From positions 1 to 48,764 of the forward strand of contig NZ_BMQA01000049.1 of NCBI RefSeq assembly GCF_014647875.1: a stretch of 48,764 bases of DNA. The letters run 5' to 3'. Origin of the DNA: Streptomyces brasiliensis (GTDB lineage: Bacteria; Actinomycetota; Actinomycetes; Streptomycetales; Streptomycetaceae). Below are positions 1 through 7,598 of the stretch, one piece after another. The translations under genes were made by a program, and so were the position numbers. A model generated the notes under the pieces. The model searched no databases, was not told the DNA's origin, and worked only from the letters and a program-made list of their open reading frames with translations. How positions within the stretch are numbered: position 1 is the stretch's first letter; the number at the start of each line of letters is the position of its first letter.

Positions 1-492
1 GAGGCCCTGCTCGCCTGCGATCTCTTCGAGGTCCGCACGCTGGCCGGGGCACGCCTGTACCCCTTCGCCGTCATCGAACACGCCACGAGGCACGTCAGAA
101 TCCTGGGCGCCACCGCGCACCCCACCGCGGACTGGGTCGTGCAGCTCAGGCGCAACCTCCTCATGCACCTCGAGGACACGGGCAGCACAGCCAAGTTCCT
201 CATCCACGACCGCGACTCCAAGTTCACCGCTGCCATTGACGCCCTGATGACCGACACCGGAACCAAGATCGTAACTACCGGCATCCGGACACTCCGTATG
301 AACTCCCGCAAGTTCGAGACCCACTACAACGAGCACCGGCCACACCGAACACTGGGACAAGCCGCACCCTTGCGCCCGCTACACGACCGATCAACCCTCC
401 AGCACAGCACAGCAACCTGGACATCCATCGACGAAACCGACTCGGCGGAACCCTCCACGAGTACCAACATGCCGCATGACCAGGCCGGATGA
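1..492 (+). pseudogene. Transposase C-terminal half, lacking the catalytic Glu
   Basis: This is the C-terminal half of a DDE/integrase-core transposase of the actinobacterial IS481/IS3-like kind; the N-terminal half lies beyond the window edge. Reading from base 1, the protein shows ACDLFEV (first catalytic Asp, residue 7), VIEHATRHVRILGATAHPT (25-43), HDRDSKF (second Asp, about 70) and the conserved tail THYNEHRPHRTLGQAAPL. Between RMNS (99-102) and KFETHYN about 30 residues that normally carry the MERW motif, with the catalytic Glu, are missing without loss of frame. A copy without that Glu cannot be an active DDE enzyme, so I call it broken. The last 35 or so codons do not look like the family. 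A second scrap of the same family, from its N-terminal half, lies near 6.2 kb. Confidence 0.85.
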
Positions 493-556
493 TTTTTCGG
501 CACCCGCACACCCGGCCAGTGGCCACCCAACCAACCCTTTTCGAGATAGAGGCAGC

Positions 557-2014
557 ATGAGCGCTCCCGATTTCCGCGCGATGAGCACCGGCCGACTGGG
601 GGGAGTCGTGGCCTCTCTCGCTCCCCACGTGGAGTGGTCCCCGGTCGGTCTGCTCGGCGGGTTGCTGTGTGCCTTCTCCGCTATGCTGCCGCAGACCCGA
701 GTCCAGCGCGGTTCCGGATCCATGCCACTCATGCTTCACGTGCTCTTGTGCGGCGGCACGGGTGAAGGCATGGGCCAGTCGTGGGGCATCGCAGAGGCTA
801 TTGCCAAGGATGCGAACCGTACCTTCATGTCCGGCAATGTGATCCACGGCGTCGTGGGTGGAGCCGGGCTCATCCAGGCCGTGGCCGACTGCGGCGAACA
901 CGCCCTGATCATCGATACCGAGTACGCCCATGTCCTGCGGGCCGGACGTCGACAGGCCAACCTTTCACAGCTACTCCGTGATCTCTGGGACGGTGCGCCT
1001 GTGGCTACGTCCAGGGCGAAGGATCCCGTCCGGGTCGACGCTCCCCGGGTCGCCATCATGGGCCACATCACGCCGGAGGAGTTCTCGGCGAACCTCTCCG
1101 GGACTGACCGGGACGGCGGCTCTTACAACAGGCTGTTGACTCTGCCCGTGTCTCAGATCCGGTGGCTGAGCGAGCGGGAACGGATGCCTGCTCACCTGAT
1201 CCCGGCGGCGGGTGAGCAGTTCGCGCGTGCCGTCCGCTTCGGGCAGAGGGTAGGCACGATCGCTCTGGCTGAGGACGCGTACGACGTGGCCGACATGATC
1301 CGCCACGACCTGTTGAGCAAGGCCCGAGAGTCTGAGGACTTGAAGCCGTTCGCGGCCCGCTGCAATGAACAGGTGCGTCGGATCGCTGCTCTGTTGGCGC
1401 TGTTCGACCTGCGCTCCCAGATCACCTCTGATGATCTGCATGCGGCGGCCTCCCTGGTCACATACGCCATGGACACGGTGGAAACCATCGCCACGGGCAG
1501 CGGGAGCAAGCCCAGCAAGCGTCAGCCTCTCAGCCTCGCGGACAAGGTCGGGGCCGGGATCGAGTTGCACGGCGGTCGGACCACTTCTTCCCAGGTTCTC
1601 CCGTTCGTCGGAGCAACGGCCGCTGCGGTTCGAGCGCTTCCCGAAGTTGTAGTGACCGTGGAGCGGTCGGGCAGGACAGGCCGACCAGTCACCGTTTTCA
1701 CACTCCGCGGTGACACTTCTGAACACGGGAGACGACAGAAACGGGTGCGAAGCCGATGCCGGCCGAACCGAAACGTGAGCAGAACCGCGCAGCCGTCGTC
1801 CGGCTGGACGCCTACCGTCAGGAACCGGCGCAGCCCCGGCAGCCCGCACCCGAACCGAAGCGGGCGGAGCCGCGCCGAGACTCCAATCTGTTCCTCGCAC
1901 TGCTCTGACACTGCTAAGCAATCAAAGGAACCCCCTCCACTGGCTGTCTCCCGATGGCTGGCAGTGGGGGTTCGTTCGTGCAAGTTCGTGCAAGTTGCTG
2001 GCGTGCGCAGGTGA
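557..2014 (+). CDS. DUF3987-type plasmid/AICE replication-associated protein
   Basis: The 485-residue protein resembles the primase-helicase-like DUF3987 proteins of actinobacterial plasmids and integrative elements. Visible parts are an N-terminal helical segment (GGVVASLAPHVEWSPVGLL), a P-loop-like stretch GGTGEGMGQS (about 66-75), a Walker-B-like ALIIDTEY (about 116-123), the family signature VAIMGHITPEEF and a C-terminal winged-helix-like segment near 340-380. The P-loop has no Lys, so ATP binding is doubtful. ATG 557 is chosen because homology begins just after it; longer versions run back into the transposase remnant. The last 100 or so residues are Arg/Ser-rich, overlap a better-looking small ORF in another frame, and may be read-through after an ancestral stop was lost. 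It is probably a relic of an integrated element; function is inferred from the family only. Confidence 0.7.
   Translation: MSAPDFRAMSTGRLGGVVASLAPHVEWSPVGLLGGLLCAFSAMLPQTRVQRGSGSMPLMLHVLLCGGTGEGMGQSWGIAEAIAKDANRTFMSGNVIHGVVGGAGLIQAVADCGEHALIIDTEYAHVLRAGRRQANLSQLLRDLWDGAPVATSRAKDPVRVDAPRVAIMGHITPEEFSANLSGTDRDGGSYNRLLTLPVSQIRWLSERERMPAHLIPAAGEQFARAVRFGQRVGTIALAEDAYDVADMIRHDLLSKARESEDLKPFAARCNEQVRRIAALLALFDLRSQITSDDLHAAASLVTYAMDTVETIATGSGSKPSKRQPLSLADKVGAGIELHGGRTTSSQVLPFVGATAAAVRALPEVVVTVERSGRTGRPVTVFTLRGDTSEHGRRQKRVRSRCRPNRNVSRTAQPSSGWTPTVRNRRSPGSPHPNRSGRSRAETPICSSHCSDTAKQSKEPPPLAVSRWLAVGVRSCKFVQVAGVRR
1756..1908 (+). CDS. Small Pro/Glu/Arg-rich protein (50 aa), overlapping in another frame
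   Basis: The ORF starts MPAEPKREQNRAAVVRLDAY, has a Pro/Gln/Arg-rich middle and ends NLFLALL. Its codons favour G or C in third position more than the overlapping frame of the DUF3987 gene does here. Small basic proteins of this size often sit just after replication genes in Streptomyces mobile elements. No strong Shine-Dalgarno is visible and I do not recognise the family, so this is a possible gene only. Confidence 0.4.
   Translation: MPAEPKREQNRAAVVRLDAYRQEPAQPRQPAPEPKRAEPRRDSNLFLALL
1929..1972 (+). terminator. Hairpin after the DUF3987 region
   Basis: An AACCCCC...CACTG arm pairs with CAGTGGGGGTT across an 18-nt loop, with a two-base bulge on the 5' side. It lies just after the small ORF and before the regulator cluster. 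There is no U-tract, which is common for Streptomyces terminators. Confidence 0.5.
1977..1996. promoter_or_regulatory. Operator-like tandem repeat, copy 1
   Basis: Two 10-bp direct units read CGTGCAAGTT CGTGCAAGTT, one helical turn apart, upstream of the 2067 gene. A nearly identical 20-mer lies at 3656-3675, directly after the XRE gene. Duplication before both transcription units of an XRE regulator cluster suggests the regulator's own binding site; this is inference. Confidence 0.5.
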
Positions 2015-2066
2015 GACGGCGCAAGCTCGAACATGTTGATCGTCACCGATGACGTGGGAGGACACC

Positions 2067-2294
2067 ATGGCGTTGCACCGGCTTGGCAAGGACCCGGAGA
2101 GCCCCAACAACGGCTCTCCGACGGTGTACCTCGACGACGAGACCGGGAACTACATCCTGCAAGGCTGGCGGGTCACAGACCCTGAGCGGCTGGCGCAGAT
2201 GGACATACCGGATCATGAGACCGTGATCGAGTTCCCGAGGCGCATGATGCAGTTCTTCCCGGAGGTGAACGGTGGCGACGGAGCCGACGTTTGA
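2067..2294 (+). CDS. Hypothetical protein (75 aa) of the DUF6879/XRE cluster
   Basis: This small acidic protein reads MALHRLGKDPESPNNGSPTV at its start and contains a WRVTDPERLAQMDIPDHETV-type segment. I do not recognise a named domain, but short proteins of this look commonly precede DUF6879 and XRE/DUF5753 genes in Streptomyces. ATG 2067 is preferred over an ATG six codons earlier because GGGAGG sits 6 nt before it. Its end overlaps the next gene by 23 nt, which implies translational coupling. Upstream lies the CGTGCAAGTT tandem repeat. Function unknown. Confidence 0.75.
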   Translation: MALHRLGKDPESPNNGSPTVYLDDETGNYILQGWRVTDPERLAQMDIPDHETVIEFPRRMMQFFPEVNGGDGADV

Positions 2295-2781
2295 GGATCT
2301 GATCCGCTCCGCTCAACACAGCGCGTACCACCTGGAGATGAGGGACGCGTACGGGCTCGATGACGACTATCAGGAGTGGGAGTCAGGCAACCGGTTCGAC
2401 CCGGCTGAGCGTTGGCCTTGGTGGATCGAAGTGGCGTCCGCGTCGGTGGCTCGTGGCGTGGCCATGCACCGAGCCCGCATCGTTTCGGAACCCATCTCCC
2501 GGTACATCCGTTATGAATACGAGCTAACGAGCGGACACAACGTCAAGGCCGGTGAGGTCGTGCGTTGGCTGCCCCGTCGGCAAGCCTCCGGGCTGGCGCT
2601 GCCCGGTAACGACTTCTGGCTGTTCGACGGCACGTCAGTCCTGTTCAACCACTTCGCTGGGGACGGGACGATGACCGGTGAAGAGCTGGTAACTGACCCT
2701 GCCGTGGTCGAACTGTGTAGCTCCGCGTTTGCCGCTGTCTGGGAACGCGCCATCCCTCACGAGGAGTACCGGCCCGCCTGA
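2272..2781 (+). CDS. DUF6879 family protein
   Basis: The 169-residue protein opens with TFEDLIRSAQHSAYHLEMRD, the hallmark of the DUF6879 family that sits next to Scr1-like XRE regulators in actinomycetes. The C-terminal half holds the expected LALPGNDFWLFDGTSVLFNH segment. GTG 2272 is preceded by GGAGG at a good distance. It overlaps the gene before it and lies 25 nt before the XRE gene, so the three form one unit. The molecular role is not established; in such clusters the small partner is often supposed to be a toxin-like or effector component controlled by the XRE protein, which I cannot confirm from sequence. Confidence 0.85.
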   Translation: MATEPTFEDLIRSAQHSAYHLEMRDAYGLDDDYQEWESGNRFDPAERWPWWIEVASASVARGVAMHRARIVSEPISRYIRYEYELTSGHNVKAGEVVRWLPRRQASGLALPGNDFWLFDGTSVLFNHFAGDGTMTGEELVTDPAVVELCSSAFAAVWERAIPHEEYRPA

Positions 2782-2806
2782 CAGCACACACCCAGAACAG
2801 TCGAAC

Positions 2807-3652
2807 GTGACTTCATCGTCCAGTGTCCAGCAAGCCCGAGAGGCTCTCGGCAAGCGTCTGCGTGAGATCCGGAAGGACTCCGGCCTGACAGCGCGAGAGC
2901 TTGCCTCTCGGGCTGGCTGGCATGAAAGCAAGTGCAGCCGTATCGAGAACGGCCGTACGGTGCCGTCAGATGACGACCTGCGTGCATACACGCTGCACTG
3001 CGGCGCTGCGGACCAGACGGACGACCTGATCGCTACTGCGCGGAACATCGATGGCGCGTATGTCGAGTGGCGGCGCATGGAGCGTTCCGGCCTGCGCCGT
3101 GCGCAAGAGTCGGTCATCCCGCTGTGGGAGCGAACGCGGCACTTCCGGGCCTACTCGTCATGGCTCATCCCCGGACCGCTCCAAACCCGTGCGTACATTG
3201 AGGCATTGCTCAGGTCGATTCGTGACCGGCGTGCCCTCCCAGATGACCTTGAGGAAGCCGTTCAGGTCCGCGTCGACAAGCAGCGCATCTTGTACGAGGG
3301 ACCGCGCCGCTTCGCTGTCCTCCTGGAGGAGAGCGCACTACGGCACCGAATCGGCGGTCCTGCGGCCATGGCCGGCCAGCTCGGCCACCTGCTGTCTCTG
3401 GCGACCCTGCCGAACGTCAGCCTGGGTGTGATCCCACTCAGTGCGGACCGCACCGCGCTGTGGCCCGTCGAAGACTTCTGGATCTTCGATGATGCCCAAG
3501 TCAACGTCGAATTGGTGTCTGCCTTCCTGACCATCACGCAGCCTCACGAGGTCGGCATGTACGCCCAAACCTTCTCGGAGCTGGCCGACTCGGCTGTCTA
3601 CGGTGCTCCTGCACGCGCACTGATCACGTCGGCAATCGACTCTCTCAGGTGA
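2807..3652 (+). CDS. XRE regulator with DUF5753 (Scr1-type)
   Basis: This 281-residue DNA-binding regulator has an N-terminal helix-turn-helix at about 8-62 (LGKRLREIRKDSGLTARELA, then SRIENGRTVPS). It is followed by a DUF5753 domain (YSSWLIPGPLQTRAYIEALL; FAVLLEESALRHRIGG; LGVIPLSADRTALWPVEDFW). The length matches the family. GTG 2807 is chosen because the protein then begins close to the HTH as in relatives; an ATG at 2729 would overlap DUF6879 by 53 nt. Such regulators are called antitoxin-like and pair with small downstream proteins. A repeat identical to the one upstream of the operon follows the stop codon, consistent with autoregulation. Confidence 0.9.
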   Translation: MTSSSSVQQAREALGKRLREIRKDSGLTARELASRAGWHESKCSRIENGRTVPSDDDLRAYTLHCGAADQTDDLIATARNIDGAYVEWRRMERSGLRRAQESVIPLWERTRHFRAYSSWLIPGPLQTRAYIEALLRSIRDRRALPDDLEEAVQVRVDKQRILYEGPRRFAVLLEESALRHRIGGPAAMAGQLGHLLSLATLPNVSLGVIPLSADRTALWPVEDFWIFDDAQVNVELVSAFLTITQPHEVGMYAQTFSELADSAVYGAPARALITSAIDSLR

Positions 3653-3655
3653 CCG

Positions 3656-3675
3656 CGTGCAAGTTCGTGCACGTT
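3656..3675. promoter_or_regulatory. Operator-like tandem repeat, copy 2
   Basis: CGTGCAAGTTCGTGCACGTT matches the copy at 1977-1996 in 19 of 20 positions. It ends 3 nt before a plausible -35 box for the next unit, a good place for a repressor or activator. Confidence 0.5.
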
Positions 3676-3677
3676 CA

Positions 3678-3707
3678 TTGAGGCTGGCTCTCCGACATTC
3701 CTAGCGT
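3678..3707 (+). promoter_or_regulatory. Predicted promoter of the small-gene cluster
   Basis: TTGAGG (3678-3683), an 18-nt spacer and TAGCGT (3702-3707) resemble a housekeeping sigma promoter. It is followed by an imperfect CCTAGCG...CGCTAGG inverted repeat and the 3740 gene. Confidence 0.45.
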
Positions 3708-3739
3708 TGTCGTCATCAGGACGACGCTAGGGGATCCAA

Positions 3740-3946
3740 ATGACCAAGACCTACCCCAGCCCACCCGTGGAACTGCCACTGAGACTCGACAGCGACCCGC
3801 CTCCGGCATCGGAGTGCGATGTATGCCGAGCGCTGGACCGTGAGCGCAGTGAGGCGCGAGCCAAGGGAGAAATGTCCAAGGTGTCGGACCTGAATGTCGA
3901 GATCCGTAACCATCCGCACAAGGGCAGGAGGCGGCGCCGCTCATGA
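3740..3946 (+). CDS. Small hypothetical protein with CxxC (68 aa)
   Basis: Begins MTKTYPSPPVELPLRLDSDP, carries a single ECDVCRALDRER segment with a CxxC pair and ends in a basic RRRRRS tail. It resembles short conserved Streptomyces proteins found beside XRE/DUF5753 clusters, but I cannot name a domain. GGGGA lies 6 nt before the ATG. The stop overlaps the next start by 4 nt. The downstream position after the second operator copy suggests control by the XRE protein. Confidence 0.7.
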   Translation: MTKTYPSPPVELPLRLDSDPPPASECDVCRALDRERSEARAKGEMSKVSDLNVEIRNHPHKGRRRRRS

Positions 3947-4209
3947 TCCCCATGACCCAGTACAAGAGCGCACGCGCTGAAGCGGAGCACACGGCGGCGC
4001 TACTACGTGCGGCCCTGCAACGCGTCGGACTCCCCGAAGAGGAAACCGCGCGGGTGCGTGCCTTGGTAACCGGCAGGGGACGTGCGTACGTGGAAGTTGG
4101 GGCACTTCCACTCGGCTCGGCGGTGAAGCTGCTCAACGCGCTTCCCTTGGCACTCGTGATGGACAGGGCCGACGACGCCCCCGGATTGCCCGCTGAGGCG
4201 TCAGGATGA
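3943..4209 (+). CDS. Hypothetical protein (88 aa) of the XRE-linked cluster
   Basis: A helical small protein with TAALLRAALQRVGLPEEETA and a C-terminal VEVGALPLGSAVKLLNALPL segment. Start and stop codons overlap the neighbours (ATGA at both ends), so the three tiny genes are translationally coupled. An alternative ATG lies three codons later at 3952. Similar proteins recur in Streptomyces next to XRE regulators; no function is known to me. Confidence 0.75.
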   Translation: MIPMTQYKSARAEAEHTAALLRAALQRVGLPEEETARVRALVTGRGRAYVEVGALPLGSAVKLLNALPLALVMDRADDAPGLPAEASG

Positions 4210-4412
4210 GCCGGGCCATTCTGCGCTACATGCGCCATACGATCCGGCACGAGCCAGACAGCGAAGTCCTGTACGAAGCGTTCTGCGCGGCGTCCGGCTG
4301 TGAAGAGTCATCCGACCCCCAGTTGGCGCAGGAAGCGGCTCAGGACTGGTGTCTACGGCACACGGGTCGGACTGGCCATGATCTCTTCCGTCGAGCTGTT
4401 ATCGACGGTTGA
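4206..4412 (+). CDS. Small DUF7848-like protein (68 aa)
   Basis: The pattern RYMRHTIRHEPDSEVLYEAF, then CAASGCEESS, then CLRHTGRTGHDLFRR matches a short, widespread Streptomyces family, probably the one now named DUF7848. The two cysteines of CAASGC and the later CLRH could bind a metal, but that is speculation. It is the last gene of the cluster and meets the antiporter gene tail to tail with 12 nt between them. Confidence 0.7.
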   Translation: MSRAILRYMRHTIRHEPDSEVLYEAFCAASGCEESSDPQLAQEAAQDWCLRHTGRTGHDLFRRAVIDG

Positions 4413-4424
4413 TGGGGCCGGTAG

Positions 4425-6011
4425 TCAGTCGCGAGGGCGGAGGCTGACTTCTTCGAGGTCGAGTTCGTGCTGGATCCGGCGCCGGGTGGCGTTGCTGATC
4501 TTGTTCGCTTCGTAAAGGCGCTGGAGCTCGGCCGCCTCGATGGCGATGAGTGTCCGGCGTATCTCACGGTAGGCGTCGGCGGGACGGGCGTCCGGGTCGC
4601 TGTAGTGGGCGTCTTCAACCTGGTGGATGCGCGCTTCCAGATGACGACGGGCCTGTTTCACGGCAGCCTCGGCCGCGGCACCCAGATCGGCGAGCTGTTC
4701 CGGATCGCCCAGCAGTTTAAGCTCGTCGAGAGCGGCGTGGGCAATGTGTCGGCGGGTCCGGGCCTCCTCGCGGGCGGTGTGCTCTGGCTCCAGAGCGATG
4801 CCGGAGCTGCGGACGACGGGGGCCAGGGTAAAACCCTGGAAGATAAGAGTGAGTGCGATGGTCCCGGTGGTGAGCATGAGAATGAGCGCCCGGTGCGGCA
4901 GCGGCGCCCCTGTGTGGGTGGCCAAGGGGATGGAGAGCGCGGCGGCCAGCGGCATGACACCTCGGGTGCCCGCCCAGGACAGGACGGCCGGAACGCGCCA
5001 GGAGAGGCGATTGTCACCCTCCCTGTGCCGGCGGTGGATCAGGGCGGACAGCGGGAAGATCCACAGCAGGCGGACCGCCAGCAGAGTGAGGGCGATCACC
5101 GGCACCCACAGCGGCCAGCCGTGCTCGTCGCGCGCGAGATGACGGACGGCCCAGGGGAGCTCGAGGCCGATCAGGGCGAAGACGACGCTCTCCAGCAGGA
5201 AGGTCACGGTGTCGTAGACAGCGTGGGCCTGGAGGCGGACGGGGGCGTTGCTGAGCTTATGGCCGGTGCTGCCGAGGACGACCCCGGACACGATGACGGC
5301 GGTCACGCCAGAGGTGTGCGACTGCTCCGCGATGACGTAGGAAGCGTATGGAGTGACCAATGCGATGACCGTCTCCAGCATGGCATCGTCGGTCCGCCTG
5401 CGGATCAGGGTCACCACTGCGGCGACCGCCGCGCCGATGAGGGCTCCTCCACCCGCAAGGATCAGGAACTGTTCAACAGTCCCGGGCACGCTGATCGCGC
5501 TACCGGACACCGCAGTGGCCACAGCGACCTTGTACAGGACCAGTGAGGTGGCATCGTTGAACAAGCTTTCTGCCTGCACCATGGCCTGCACGCTCGGTGG
5601 GAGAGACAGGCGCCGGCCGAGCGCGGTCACGGCCACGGGGTCGGTGCTGGCCAGGACAGAGCCGAGGATGAACGCGGTCGCGGCCGTGAGCGGGGTGATC
5701 GCGCGGGCCACGTACCCGACGGCGATGGCCGACGCCAGGACCAGGCCGAAGACCAGGCCGGTCACAGGCCGCCACACGGTGCGCAGGTCGCGGACCGAGA
5801 TTTCGCCGGCCGCGGCATAAAGCAGAGGTGGCAGCACCACCACGTTGATCACGTGAGGCGGCAGGCGCACCTCGGGAACCCAGGGGATCAGCCCCGCGAC
5901 CAGACCCACAATGACAAGCAGCGAGGGGGCGGGCAAGCTCCAGCGCCGGGCACCGGTCGCCACGGCTGTGGCCACGACCACCAACAGCAGGACGACGATC
6001 AGGCCGGTCAT
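4425..6011 (-). CDS. Na+/H+ antiporter, CPA1/NhaP type
   Basis: The 528-residue membrane protein should exchange Na+ (or K+) for H+ across the cytoplasmic membrane. About 12 hydrophobic segments fill residues 1-400. The family hallmarks are present: STDPVAV (122-128) and ESLFND (148-153), which carry the acidic residues of the transport site, and SWAGTRGVMPLA near 350. A cytosolic tail of about 120 residues is rich in helical, charged sequence (REEARTRRHIAHAALDELK) and is typical of bacterial NhaP/SOD22-like proteins. ATG 6011 directly precedes the first membrane helix. It stands alone between accessory genes and a transposase relic, so its presence here may be strain-specific. Confidence 0.93.
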   Translation of the reverse strand: MTGLIVVLLLVVVATAVATGARRWSLPAPSLLVIVGLVAGLIPWVPEVRLPPHVINVVVLPPLLYAAAGEISVRDLRTVWRPVTGLVFGLVLASAIAVGYVARAITPLTAATAFILGSVLASTDPVAVTALGRRLSLPPSVQAMVQAESLFNDATSLVLYKVAVATAVSGSAISVPGTVEQFLILAGGGALIGAAVAAVVTLIRRRTDDAMLETVIALVTPYASYVIAEQSHTSGVTAVIVSGVVLGSTGHKLSNAPVRLQAHAVYDTVTFLLESVVFALIGLELPWAVRHLARDEHGWPLWVPVIALTLLAVRLLWIFPLSALIHRRHREGDNRLSWRVPAVLSWAGTRGVMPLAAALSIPLATHTGAPLPHRALILMLTTGTIALTLIFQGFTLAPVVRSSGIALEPEHTAREEARTRRHIAHAALDELKLLGDPEQLADLGAAAEAAVKQARRHLEARIHQVEDAHYSDPDARPADAYREIRRTLIAIEAAELQRLYEANKISNATRRRIQHELDLEEVSLRPRD

Positions 6012-6181
6012 GGAGCATCCCCGGTGGGTTACGGCTTGTTACCCCCCTCTGGCCAGGTGCTTTACCAACGTAACCGACCTCGGGCGGTGATGCAGCCGAC
6101 ACGGAGCACCGACCGTCCACTGCCCCGGCAGGTCGGCACCCCGCGGCACGCACGGCCCGACGACGCCGGCGGCCGCGGCTG
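6012..6181. other. Intergenic stretch, no gene recognised
   Basis: Between the antiporter start and the transposase scrap I see no convincing reading frame. The stretch should hold the antiporter promoter on the minus strand. Confidence 0.4.
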
Positions 6182-6366
6182 CTGGTGCGGCCGGACACTG
6201 TACTGCGCTGTCCCCGCAACCTTCTCGCGCGCCGCCATGCCGCCGCCTCCCGGCCCAAGCGCCCGGGTCGGCCGCGGACAGTGCGCTCTATACGCATTCT
6301 GGTCCTGCGCCTGGCGAATGAAATCCCGGCTGGGGAAATCGCCGGATCCACGGTGAGTTGCTCGAA
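6182..6366 (+). pseudogene. Transposase N-terminal scrap with frameshift
   Basis: In one frame the DNA reads LVRPDTVLRCPRNLLARRHA and then RPKRPGRPRTVRSIRILVLR up to LANE. Shifting by one base within GAAAT continues it as NPGWGNRRIHGELL. This is the region between the DNA-binding part and the catalytic core in the same transposase family as the remnant at 1-492 (family form: LARENPGWGYRRIHGEL). A single A lost from an A run explains the shift. Similarity stops after HGELL; the following residues to a stop at 6450 (EAQRDKEAAQTKLDTVGANN) are unlike the family and of unknown origin. No catalytic core is left. Confidence 0.7.
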
Positions 6367-6500
6367 GCACAGCGCGACAAGGAAGCGGCACAGACAAAGC
6401 TCGACACTGTGGGCGCCAATAACGTGATCGCGTTTTCGGTACGTCCCTGACAAGGGCCAGTGACCGAATCGTGTCTCGCTCGGCACTAGGGTTATGGGCC

Positions 6501-7502
6501 ATGTGGCCAGGAGAGCAGCCGCCCGGGGGCGAGCAGAACCCGCAGGGGAACCCGTACCAGCAGCCGGGTTACCAGCAGCCGAATCCGTATCAGCAGCCGG
6601 GCTATCAGCAGCCCAACCCGTATGCGCAGCAGCCGCAGTGGGACCAGACCGTGCCGATCGGCGGCCCGCAGCCGCCGCAGGGCGGTGGCGGCGGGAACCG
6701 GACGAAGCTGGTCGCGATCATCGCGGCCGTGGCGGTCGTCGTCGCGGCCGGTGTGACGGGCTTCCTGGTCCTGGGCGGGAAGAAGGACGACAAGGCGGAC
6801 GGCGGCGGGGACAAGCAGGCGAGCCGGTCGCCCTCGGCCGACCCCACCGCGTCGTCGTCCGGCTCGGACGACAATCCGCGCGGCGACGAGACCGAGAAGC
6901 CGCTCGTCGCGGGCTGGAAGGTCGTGATCAACCCCAAGCGCGGCACGGCTTTCGACGTTCCGGCGGACTGGGTGGTCGAGTCGCCGACCCTGTCCATCGG
7001 CTTCGAGGACCGCAAGTCGGCGGACAGCAAGCCGCTGGTGATCATGTCGGCACCGGCCGAGTACAAGCCGAAGTGGTGCACGACCGACGACAACAAGGAC
7101 GGCCGGACCGAGGACACTGCGCTCGCCGCGGTCGGCACCAAGGGCGAGAGCGGTGCGAAGAGCCCCGGCGACGCGGCGGTCCGGGAAGTGCCGTGGTGGA
7201 TCTACGGCGGCTACACCCAGCCGGACAAGAAGAGCATCACCTACGACAAGAAGGCCACGGACTACACGACCAAGTCCGGTGTCGCGGGCGCCTACGCCTG
7301 GGCCCGCTCCACGAACACGCCCCGCAAGGGCAAGTGCGCGAGCGACGGCAAGGCGATCACGTTCGCCTTCAAGAACTCGGCCGGTGACATCGTGTCGTGG
7401 AACCTCTACGCGGCCAAGGGCGTGGACGGCGAGGTCGACACGGCCACCATCATGAAGATCCTCAGCACGGTGCGACTGCACGGGGAGCCTACGGAGTCCT
7501 GA
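6501..7502 (+). CDS. Membrane-anchored protein with N-terminal Gln/Pro-rich repeats
   Basis: The 333-residue protein has a cytosolic N-terminus with three rounds of an NPYQQPGYQQP-type repeat (residues 10-45), one transmembrane helix (about 73-95, KLVAIIAAVAVVVAAGVTGF) and an extracytoplasmic domain after a Ser/Asp/Gly-rich linker. Two Cys residues (in KWCTTDD and GKCASDG) could form a disulfide outside the cell. This layout is common for Streptomyces secreted-domain proteins of unknown role. ATG 6501 is chosen because TAGGGT (6487-6492) lies 8 nt before it, which suggests an almost leaderless start. Confidence 0.85.
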   Translation: MWPGEQPPGGEQNPQGNPYQQPGYQQPNPYQQPGYQQPNPYAQQPQWDQTVPIGGPQPPQGGGGGNRTKLVAIIAAVAVVVAAGVTGFLVLGGKKDDKADGGGDKQASRSPSADPTASSSGSDDNPRGDETEKPLVAGWKVVINPKRGTAFDVPADWVVESPTLSIGFEDRKSADSKPLVIMSAPAEYKPKWCTTDDNKDGRTEDTALAAVGTKGESGAKSPGDAAVREVPWWIYGGYTQPDKKSITYDKKATDYTTKSGVAGAYAWARSTNTPRKGKCASDGKAITFAFKNSAGDIVSWNLYAAKGVDGEVDTATIMKILSTVRLHGEPTES

Positions 7503-7598
7503 CGGCCGCGGGCCGGAGCCGGGCGGGACCGCGCCGCGAACGGCCGCCCGACGCAACGGCGCTGGGCGGCCAACTGGCCAACTCCGGGGGCGAGCACC

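Noticed and set aside
6550..6640. DNA direct repeats at the start of the 6501 gene as a regulatory or CRISPR-like array
   Set aside because: They encode the NPYQQPGYQQP protein repeat, are imperfect and contiguous with the coding frame.
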